DNA from: Heligmosomoides polygyrus polygyrus
Taxonomy: Eukaryota > Nematoda > Chromadorea > Rhabditida > Heligmosomidae
Length of the DNA stretch: 64,000 nt
Assembly: GCA_947396885.1 (NCBI GenBank)
Contig: OX377202.1
Coordinates: 19,220,001-19,284,000 of the forward strand
Direction of reading: 5' to 3'
The position numbers and the translations under genes are program-made. Of this stretch, positions 53,691-61,890 are shown piece by piece. Under the pieces are notes generated by a model. The model was given only the letters and a program-made list of their open reading frames with translations, searched no databases and was not told the origin of the DNA. Each line of letters begins with the position of its first letter. Within the stretch, counting starts at the first letter, position 1.

Positions 53691-53829
53691 AATTCATTTA
53701 TTTATTTGTTTGAGAAATTTTTTTAAAGCACAGCTTTAGTGCTTATTCGCATATGCGGACGGATCGAAGGTTTGGTTAAATAGGGCGACATTTTAACCAA
53801 GAAGTTCGATTCGGTATACGATCATCGTT

Positions 53830-53890
53830 CAGCGCAGTCGGAGAGGGTGCCTCTACGAGTGCCGGAGAGGGTGCCTCTACGAGTGCGCTA
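53830..53890 (+). repeat. 24-bp tandem duplication on a SINE-head scrap
   Basis: GCGCAGTCGGAGAGGGTGCC is followed by two units of GGAGAGGGTGCCTCTACGAG plus TGCC (53840-53887). The A-box end of a SINE is all that remains. Confidence 0.75.
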
Positions 53891-54086
53891 TCAAACAGCC
53901 GAAAATAATACACTTTCTTTAGAAAAATCAATATTTCAAATTTAGGAACGGTGATCAATGTACTGATTTCGTATGAGAATCATGAGGGTTTGAGAGGTTT
54001 CTGTTTCCTCTCAAGTTTACCACAGTCTGCCCTGATTTGTCATAGAGACTGCGCTGCGTTCTATCGCATCTTCTGTCTTTATTCTA

Positions 54087-54337
54087 AATGAATAGCGCAG
54101 TCAGAGGAGGTGCCGGCTGTCGCGTGCATCCGATAAAAGGTCCTGGTTCGGATTTCCCGTCCGGTCAACCAAGCCTTCCATCCCTCCGAGGTTGGCGAAT
54201 TGGTTCCAGTAGGTGGTTAGGTGACAGGGAAGGATAAAACGCTGACTGGTTGATTGGCTGGCCACCGCAGTTCAATGTGTGGCCAAATACCCATTAGAAT
54301 CGCCTCCATGACGGGGTTCTTTATCCTTTATCCTTTG
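54087..54337 (+). repeat. SINE, short 3' form
   Basis: The head is TAGCGCAGTCAGAGGAGG. A GTAGGTGGTTAGGTGACAGG variant replaces CAGACTTGTCTGG. The same type of deletion as in the 51635 copy joins CGCCTCCATGACG to the TCCTTTATCC tail. Confidence 0.9.
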
Positions 54338-54339
54338 AA

Positions 54340-54659
54340 TAAATAGTTCGTTCTTGCTCCGTTGAACATGTAGCGTGTGAATGGTAAAACGGCGTAGCAC
54401 GGCCGAACGACGGAAATAGCCGTTTCCGGGTTGCATACCAAATGGATTTAAGGATCTATTTCTTTTTCGTGATGGCATTATCGGTGGAAGCTCCGTCTAT
54501 CGTGTACAAGCGAATCAATTGCGTTGGTTCGAGTCCCGCCAGGAACAGGCAAGCTTTCCTGGTGATGATAACATCGAAAGTGAACCATTTAAAAAGGTTG
54601 CACCCTAAGTTGGCACAAGCCGAGGATGTTTCTTTCAAAATTTTTTGCAGAAACAGCCA
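54340..54659. other. unassigned spacer
   Basis: GCGTTGGTTCGAGTCCCGCC at 54521 is a B-box-like string without a matching A-box at normal spacing. Confidence 0.4.
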
Positions 54660-55129
54660 CATATAGGCAAATGCACATTCAAACTGTCTCCACGATATCT
54701 GCTGAAAGTAGAATACGTGGCGCATGCGGTTGATTAAATGTGTCCTCTATCATATATCCTAAATTCCTGCCTAACCTAGTCTGGTATCGAAGAATTACCA
54801 CCACATGTTTTCAAAAATCACGGATTGCTGTACTCTCTATGGGCATGCTATACAAGACGCACATTGGCGGCAAAGGCGCAATCAGAGGAGGAACCAGTTG
54901 TCGCGTGCACCGGGTTCAGGCTTCTTGGTTCGGGTCTCAACCAGGCTAACCTAGCCTTTCGTGCCTCATGGTCTGGTAATAAACTGTCCGGGAACGATAC
55001 AATGCTGACTTGTTCATCGGCTGACCAACAGAAGTTATTGTGTGGATCAAATACGCCTTCAAATTTCCTTTACGATATCCTGCAGAAGTATTCCACAAAG
55101 GGATTTATCAACACCATCTTTTATGCTAT
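54660..55129 (+). repeat. two SINE copies, partial and degenerate
   Basis: 54660-54765 is a 3' part (CACATTCAAACTGTCTCCAC, ACGTGGCGCATGCGG). 54868-55129 is a weakened full copy with GGCGCAATCAGAGGAGGAAC, TTGGTTCGGGTCTC and CTTGTTCATCGGCTGACC. Confidence 0.7.
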
Positions 55130-55221
55130 AGAAATATCGTTAGTGCCATATAAAGTCAAGTGACAGACCATGGAAGTTGAGTACTTTGGACAGTGCATCC
55201 CAAAAGCTCGTTGATCTGCGT

Positions 55222-55290
55222 CAGCGTTTATTTTTCTTATTTTTCTTTTCTCTCTTTTCTTTTCCTTTTCTTTCCTTTTCTTGATGCAAA
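55222..55290. repeat. polypyrimidine tract
   Basis: TTTTCTTTTCTCTCTTTTCT and TTCCTTTTC units extend for about 65 bp, almost purely C and T. Confidence 0.85.
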
Positions 55291-55385
55291 TCAGCAAACA
55301 AATCAGCAAACCGGCCATTGCTTTCCAAGCTGGAGACGGTAGAGACTTTCGTTTTTTATTTTTGTAAGATTTTTCGAAAAACATT

Positions 55386-55683
55386 AGGATAAGGATAAAA
55401 GATGAAGGACGGCGTTACTCAATCTCCTTTGGGATGCGCCATGCATCTTACTTCTACGGGATGTTGTGGAGGCGTGTTGAATGCGTGTTTGATCATACGA
55501 TGACTTAAGATGGACTGCTGATGGCAAGTCAGTGCTTTATCCTTCCCAGACAAGTCTACTACCAATTCACCAACCCCGGAGAGATGGAGGGTCCGGTTGG
55601 CCTGCACGGGGAATCCGTACCAAGGACCTTGTGTAGGGCGCACGTGATAGCTGGCACTTTCTCCGGCTGCGCTACACGCACCA
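55386..55683 (-). repeat. SINE, full length
   Basis: Near-consensus on the minus strand from a CTTTTATCCTTATCC tail to the head ending TGCGTGTAGCGCAGCC. GTGTAGGGCGCACGTGATAG shows modest drift in the head. Confidence 0.92.
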
Positions 55684-55689
55684 TCTAGA

Positions 55690-55835
55690 AGCGCCAAGGA
55701 TGCTTATGGGTCTGTAGTTCTCTGGCCGGTTATATGGGAGTTTTTTAGGAACAGGAGTGACAAATGAGTGCTGCCACCTGGAGAGCAGCACACCTAAAGG
55801 AAAATAGGATCCGGTCTGTCGTCTGAGAAACCTTT
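55690..55835 (-). pseudogene. LINE reverse transcriptase, N-terminal block fragment
   Basis: The minus strand reads RFLRRQTGSYFPLGVLLSRW, QHSFVTPVPKKLPYNRP and ENYRPISILGA. This is the first RT block of CR1/Jockey-type LINEs (W-x-x-S-x-VTPVPKK, PENYRPIS). It ends next to the SINE head, so the SINE probably inserted into or beside it. Only about 45 codons are preserved. Confidence 0.8.
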
Positions 55836-55839
55836 TTGT

Positions 55840-56595
55840 GTTTTCCTTTTTGGGTTCTTCAAATATTCACATAACTTCATTCTGAATCAACAAATTCAGA
55901 TGTCTGTTGGAACAACGTCTTCTTTCCGAACTCGTTTAGAGCACCTATCCACTGATCAGCAATGTCTCTACACCAAACGTTGAACGAAGACGAAATGCTG
56001 CTGAAGAACGAGAAACTGCACGAACAGCGTTCCGGTCCTTCATTCAAGAAGCCCTGACAAAGAAGCCCTGTAATTAGATTGATGTTCATCCGCGGCGCCG
56101 AATTTATGTAGTCGCTGTCTTCCAACGACCAGCGAAAACACGGGACTAATGCGGCTCATTTCTCTCCTGGAATCTATCCCATGCGGCAGCGTGATGGATG
56201 CCAACGAAATTCGGATCTCTCCGGCTGATATCTTCTCAACAGAAAATGGAAAATACCGTAGAAATACCAAAAACACTACTAAACGGCAAGAAAATGGTAT
56301 CCTTCGAACGGCTTTTTCTTTGGGGCAAAATTTTGCGCTCAGTGGCTCATCCCTGAAACGGCGAGGTGCAGTAATTAAAAATTTATTCAGAACAAGTGTT
56401 TGAATTCCTTTCTGCCGCGCATGTTTGATATAATGGAATGCTTTACTTCGGCCTGATGCTTCGACAATTTCATCGTTTTCAAACACCTGAAAGAAGTTCG
56501 AAGCCTAAGATCAGGCAACCATCTCTATTTGTCTATTTGGAACAACATTTGTGTGGCCAATAAAGGGTAGGAAGTGAGCAACAGCATCAAAAATC
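55840..56595. other. unassigned interval, possibly more LINE upstream sequence
   Basis: The minus frame 56040-56486 (148 codons, ATG start) lies upstream of the RT scrap in the same sense. It contains GRSKAFHYIKHARQKGIQTL and no motif that I can name. It might be the region between endonuclease and RT of the same LINE, but that is unproven. Confidence 0.35.
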
Positions 56596-56833
56596 CTTGT
56601 TCGGTATGCGCCATGATTCGATCTCTATGGAATATCGTGGCGTTAATTTGAATGCTTATTTGGAATATATTTACATAGAATGACTTGCGTTGGCAAGCCG
56701 ATCAACAAGTCAGTGATTTATCTCTTTCAAACAAACATGGTATCAGTCGATTGATAGTCAATACGGGATCCGAACCAAGAACCTCAGCTCTATGGTGAAC
56801 TTGGAAGCTTGCGCCTCCTCCGAGTGCGCTGCG
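56596..56833 (-). repeat. SINE, degenerate
   Basis: GGTATGCGCCATGATTCGAT, AATATCGTGGCG, TTGGCAAGCCGATCAACAAG, GGATCCGAACCAAGAACCTC and CCTCCTCCGAGTGCGCTGCG are present. Confidence 0.8.
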
Positions 56834-57054
56834 CGAAGACGAACCGGAGTGCGAAAGCACATCGTTTCTCCTACAGTAACCGCAGCAGCCAATCATGCAC
56901 CAGATCATTCGCACGAGGAGGGCAGATGGCTCATATGATTGTCTACGACGACGATTATGACAGGAGCAGTGGTGCGTTCCCGCACCCCCTGCAGGGCGTC
57001 TTCGTGACATGTATCAAGCTTTTCTCAGAAAACGGAGCCATATGGGGCAAAGTA

Positions 57055-57605
57055 GTGCAATAGGAGGAGACGCCGATTGACGTTGCACCCCGATTCAAAG
57101 TTCTTGGTTCGGATAACGCACTGGCAAAACAGGGCTTCCATTACAGAAAAAAATGATACCAGACTTGTCTGATAAGGAGAAAACACTGGCATTGACTTGT
57201 TCATTGTTTGCAGACTGCGTAGAGGATTACTTGTTTCCTTTATTATTATCTATTACATAGAGGATAAAGGATATGATGTTAATCAGTCCTTTTCGGGATG
57301 CGCCACGTATTCTACTTTTACGGAATATCGTGGAAGCAATTTGAAGGCGTATTGAGCGTACACATGGAGCGCATTTGAAGGAGGTGTAAACTGTCGGTAC
57401 CAGGTCTTCCAGCTCTCTGTGGTCAGAAAATTGGCAATGGGCTTGTCCTGCAAATACTAAACATTGACCTGCCGATCAGCAGGCCACCGCAAGTCATTGT
57501 ACAGGCCGAATACGCTTTCAAATTACCTCCTCTATATCTTGTAGAAGTAGCATGTGTGGCGCATCCTGCACAGGGATTTACTGACGCTGACCTTTCTTAT
57601 TTTAT
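57055..57605. repeat. cluster of three SINE pieces in alternating orientation
   Basis: 57055-57240 (+) has AATAGGAGGAGACGCC, TTGGTTCGGATAACGC and CCAGACTTGTCTGATAAGG. 57259-57366 (-) has AGGATAAAGGATATGATG and GGGATGCGCCACGTATTCTA. 57372-57605 (+) has AGGCCACCGCAAGTCATTGT and GTGTGGCGCATCC. All three are partial. Confidence 0.75.
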
Positions 57606-57609
57606 TTAT

Positions 57610-58554
57610 TACGATTTATTACGGCATTTAAAGCTGTAGCTGAAAGTATTTTTTTTTAAATTTCAGTTTCTCACTTCCACCCTAGTTTTAATGCTTCCAC
57701 GAAGCACCCCGAATCTCTAAAGGTCGGAAGAGGGACGTGGCTTCAGGATTTTCCAACCCAACGACGTCTTCTTTTACCGCTGGTCTTGTTCCGCTCGTCC
57801 AAAAACAACAGCGAGAGGGAGAAAAGCGTTGCAGACGAACGTGTAGAGAATATGGATCGTTCCCTCATCATGGAATTCGAAAATCGAGCACGAAATTAGC
57901 GTTGTTTCTCGCCCAAACATACGGCGGCGGCGGCTTCCACACACCATCATCACAGGCGGCAAATGTTTTCCAGCGCAACCAGCAGCAGATCCTGGAGATC
58001 TGGAGAGGAGCGATGGTGCTCCATGACGATGGGATCGGTGTGAGCGCTGTATGGATGAGATAATCGGCCGTTCGACGTCGTCCGATCGAAATTACCAGCC
58101 GTTCGAGCGAAACTCATTAAGAACATCGCAGTGGAAGTTTTTCCTTCGAGCACATCCATCGCCGAGGACATCGGCGCCGGCGGCTTTTAGCTCCGCATAG
58201 AATCGCGGCGGAGGAAGAGGCCGAACGGCTCTTCAATTTCGCGACTTTGACGCGACGTTCTTTAGAGCGCAGCGTTGAACTAATGAGATTGCTTTGTTTC
58301 CTTACCGTACTCTCAAAGGAGCTGCCAGATGCTTATATTCGCTGTGTGCAGGCCTTGACAGAGTACATCCGATGACATCGCCGCCTCGGCTGGCGTAGAA
58401 GGTTGGGTCTATAGTAGGAGCTACAGTGGACGCTTATGTGGGGCGATGGAGAACAGGTGTGGCAATAGTTCTCTCTGTGCAACACCTTGCGGTCAACTGC
58501 AGGCGGATCCGATCTTGGACAGCCGCGGTGCTCAACTTAAGGTCAACTACAGTT
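57610..58554. other. unassigned GC-richer interval
   Basis: Composition and codon-like texture differ from the surrounding repeats. The + frame 57737-58063 (108 codons, GTG start) and a further + stretch near 58070-58195 (PFDVVRSKLPAVRAKLIKNI, then VEVFPSSTSIAEDIG) look protein-like in separate frames. I cannot assign them. Possible exons, gene regulatory DNA or an eroded element. Confidence 0.3.
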
Positions 58555-58935
58555 CACCGGTAGGTGAACGGAATTTCCTCAGCAGTCGAACTAGCCACTT
58601 TGAGCGAGAGTTTGAACTTAAAACTTAATGAAAACACGTTTCTAACTCCTGCAGAAGTTTAGATGGATTTCACGAGGAACACTATCCACCTACATTTAAT
58701 TGACTTCGCTGAACTGAACCTCGGCAACCATAGTTGGCCGGTGCAATTTCATCGGTAGATGAACGGGACTTCACCAGCAGTGGAACTGACCACTTCGGAC
58801 GGGAATTTGAAATCGGTCAAAGCTGGCTGAAAAATACGTTTCAAACTCTCGCCACAGAACTTTCGCAGAATTTCAGGAGAAATATTGTCCATCTGCAGGC
58901 CATTTTCTTCAACCAACTATAGCTGCAATTACAAT
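58555..58935 (+). repeat. diverged two-copy tandem repeat, period about 190 bp
   Basis: GGTAGGTGAACGGAATTTCC at about 58559 aligns with GGTAGATGAACGGGACTTCA at about 58752, and CACTTTGAGCGAGAGTTTGA with CACTTCGGACGGGAATTTGA. The similarity continues weakly to the end of each unit. Confidence 0.7.
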
Positions 58936-59030
58936 CGACCGCTGTCTGAGAGACGAAGGCAGAGTTAGATGGTGTCTGATTTGTGTAACTGCGTTAAAGC
59001 TGCGTTCTTCGATGTTATAGCGACGTCCTG

Positions 59031-59125
59031 TTGCGCAGAAACTCTACTGCTCGCCGGGATCCGAACCTACACTCTGCTTAGCGGTCAGAATACCCCGCCG
59101 TTAGACCACCGCCACTGTTTTAGGC
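59031..59125 (-). tRNA. tRNA-like element with cassette-type flank, different core
   Basis: On the minus strand it reads GGCGGTGGTCTAACGGCGGG (A-box), TATTCTGACCGCTAAGCAGA and TAGGTTCGGATCCCGG (B-box), then CGAGCAG. The 3' flank TTTCTGCGCAACAGGACGTC parallels TTTTGATCGCAACAAGACAT of the 44757 family. The acceptor stem is poor. Probably a diverged member, not a working tRNA. Confidence 0.5.
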
Positions 59126-59129
59126 CGGC

Positions 59130-60399
59130 AGCAGAGTCTTGCGGGTGCCGCGGACCCGCCATGACAACGGCGGGTGGTGCGGCGCCGCAAGGGCTGCTGT
59201 ACGCAACACTGCGTACTTTTGCCAGCAGTTACGACCTCAAAGAATGTCAGAGATGAAGTAAGCAGAACGCTTTTTCTTTTGTAAGGAAGCGTTTTCTAAG
59301 TCAAGTTAGGAGTTCTTTAATCTAAGCCCCGCGAAATCTAATAGAACACTTCTTATAACCCAACAGTTCTGTGCCATTTTGCGCTTGCTCTCTTTTTTGT
59401 CGATCTGCCTCCACTAAAAGTTCATCGCTTGTCAAGCAGCTCGAAGATAATGTGCTAGCCCTTGTGATGACAGCGTTCCGTCCGATGCCCTGTTGAGTCC
59501 GGGAGGTCTGATCGATGTATAATAGTTATATCTCGTACTGAAAAGAACGGTCTGCTTTCTTGTTGCATTTCTGTGCAAGGGTTCTCCTTAAACCTCAGAC
59601 GACTAACTTGTGACTGGAAGGTCACGGAGATTTTCCAAGCAATTAAGGTTAGCTAACATCGTACTAAGGTTTTTTTTGCGTTACGTTTTGAGTGCAGGAT
59701 TCCATACACCTCCATTTGTCGGCACTACCAGTGATTATATTGTTGGTTGTCAAACTCCTTTATGGACAGAGATTATGCACAACCTACTATATCCCTAGCA
59801 TGTAGATTCGTTTAAAAAATGTTTAGAATAGATGAACCATAATGGACACCCATCTATCACGCCCTCCGGCGGGCCTCACCCGCAGCTCCTGGCGCTGCGG
59901 GTGAGAGCCGCCGTGAACTGCGGCAGCCCACTCGGGGCCTTTGCGTGCGGCGGCTCCGCGACAACTCGTCCGCGCCGCGGCTTCCACCACAGTGGCAGCG
60001 TGGGTCCCACTGCGGCGGGAGCGATGTGGACGAGTTCTCGGGGTGCTGCCGCGAGACCCTGTAGAGGCCCTTAGTCAGACAGAGCTGTCACGAGACTGAG
60101 ACACTGAGAAGGTTATGGATAGTTCAAAATACCGTTGAACTACCGGGTGAAAACCGGTCATCACTGGTCAAAAATACTGTCACCACTCGATGATTTTTAT
60201 GGAACGACTAGTTGTCCTCCACTTTATCGGAAGCTATTCTTAATTATTTTTTATTCGAATTGATTTGAATTCCGTGTGAAATCACGCTACAATGGAATAC
60301 TCTAATTTCAAAATGAACATAACCCAACATAGCGTAGCGATTTTTTATTAAAGAATAAGAACACAAAATAGAGAAGATATGGATAAGGGAAAGTAGAAG
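59130..60399. other. unassigned interval with a CG-rich block
   Basis: The block at about 59865-60075 is rich in CG dinucleotides and contains CGCAGCTCCTGGCGCTGCGG, a small hairpin. The + frame 59832-60074 has no known domain. The rest is AT-rich. Confidence 0.35.
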
Positions 60400-60528
60400 A
60401 GGTATGGATATATATGTAAACGACGGAGTTAGTAAATCCGCGACTGGGATTCTACTTCCACGGGATATCGTATAGGTAAACTAAACGCGTATTTGGCCTG
60501 TACTTTTGGTGGCCAACCGATGGATCTT
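60400..60528 (-). repeat. SINE 3' part
   Basis: ACTGGGATTCTACTTCCACG, GGATATCGTATAGG and GCGTATTTGGCCTGTAC in minus orientation end at GGCCAACCGATGGA, where the LINE begins. Confidence 0.75.
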
Positions 60529-60529
60529 C

Positions 60530-61140
60530 TGCACTTCTTCGTGCATATAAGACGTATGTTAGGCCTGTTTTAGAGAGCGGTACTTCTGTGTTTAATCCAC
60601 TCTAAAAGAAAGACACTGCTTTTCTGGAAAGCGTCCAGAACAACTTCACCCGGAAATTATTTTTAAGTTGCTTTAGAACCAACTATAACAACATACCTAG
60701 AGGTCCAGACAGAACCAAACAGCTCAAGTTACCTTGCCTTCGTATCAGAAGAAAGATTATCGACATGACCATGATGTTCAAGATTCTTACAAACAGACTT
60801 TCAAAAGATCCTACGATATTTTTTGGTGCACTTCTGACTAGGAATAAGAGAGGAACCTGAGGCTTTAGCTTCCTGTTCCCAAAATCGCAGGCGAGATAAA
60901 ACTTCCTCACTTCTAGAAATTTCAAGGTTTTAAACTTATTATTAGGTGAGGATGTGAATATCATAAACATGTCTGTGAATTTATTAAGTCCTTAATGATA
61001 CGTAAAAAGTTATGTTAATTTTGCTGTGTTTAATTTTATGTTTGTTGTAAGTTTGTGTGACCTGGTATTCGTTTATGTGCCATTCCTTATGTTATGCATG
61101 ACTGTGGTCATGTCTGGTAAATAAATAATCAATAATTAAA
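60530..61140 (+). pseudogene. CR1-like LINE 3' end, same family as 24778-25827
   Basis: The + strand reads RAYKTYVRPVLESGTSVFNP (with one substitution run), then a TAA stop where the intact copy has a Lys codon. It continues with SVQNNFTRKLFLSCFRTNYN, NIPRGPDRTKQLKLPCLRIR, MTMMFKILTNRLSKDPTIFF and further stops. The 3' UTR (TGCTGTGTTTAATTTTATGT, GCATGACTGTGGTCATGTCT) and the TAAATAAATAATCAATAAT tail match the minus-strand copy. 5'-truncated and dead. Confidence 0.92.
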
Positions 61141-61141
61141 G

Positions 61142-61240
61142 GGCATCAACGACATCCCGTAGTAATAGAGTCGATAGAGTAGAATGCGTGGCGCATCCCA
61201 AAATAAATAGAGAACGCTGTCCTTGATCCTATTCCTTAAT
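61142..61240 (+). repeat. SINE 3' fragment
   Basis: It begins GCATCAACGACATCCCGTAG immediately after the LINE tail. A short duplication (AGAGTCGATAGAGTAGAATG) precedes GCGTGGCGCATCCC. The tail is CCTATTCC. Confidence 0.75.
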
Positions 61241-61241
61241 A

Positions 61242-61669
61242 TCAGGTAATTTCGGATGCGTGTCATTATCGTTAGGCAGGTGCAATGCATGTGATCTTTA
61301 AAGGAGTCTGACGTCATCTATGCTCATATAGGTTTTCCCCTAGTTTTTTCTGAAATTTAGTAGGCATTCTTGTGGACGTACATAATAGTGACAATAGTGG
61401 AGTTCTTACTCAGAACGAATATTTCAAGTTTTTCTGAGAATAAGTAAATTGGCAATATAGTTGAAGGCAGGTTCAAAGAGGCGGTCACACAGAGTTGTAG
61501 TAACGTTTGCCTGTTGTCGTTTCCAATACATCTTTGATTTTGACTATCTTTTTCCTTACACTGCGTAAGAATCTGACGGACATGGGAACTGAGTTATTTA
61601 GTCAACTCCACCTGGCGAACGAAAAATTACTCTAGCCGTCGTATTGTGTCTGTAGTTTAGCCTGCCTGA
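61242..61669. other. unassigned spacer
   Basis: No recognisable feature between the SINE scrap and the foldback arm. Confidence 0.4.
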
Positions 61670-61772
61670 AAACCATTTTGTTTTGGAAGAGTTCGCTTTG
61701 ATTTCAAGTCTTAGGGTAGCTCAAGGGCGTCACCACTTTGGTTTGAAAAGTGTCCGTTTCCACGTGAAAATG
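61670..61772 (-). repeat. foldback family F, solitary arm
   Basis: CGCTTTGATTTCAAGTCTTA, GGGTAGCTCAAGG, GTTTGAAAAGTGTCC and ACGTGAAAATGG match the right arm of the family. It lies about 120 bp upstream of the receptor's first coding exon, possibly in its promoter. Confidence 0.65.
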
Positions 61773-61890
61773 GTCTTCATCTGGGGAGAAAATATTTCAC
61801 TATTCGTTGTGCTCATTTAACTCTTCTTCGTGCACCGAGGTGTGAGCGTCGTAGTTTTACCAACGTCTGAGCCGAGTTCGTGTATGACAT

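Noticed and set aside
56040..56486. 148-codon minus frame as a host gene
   Set aside because: Lies in the same sense as a LINE RT scrap and has no identifiable motif. Element debris is as likely.
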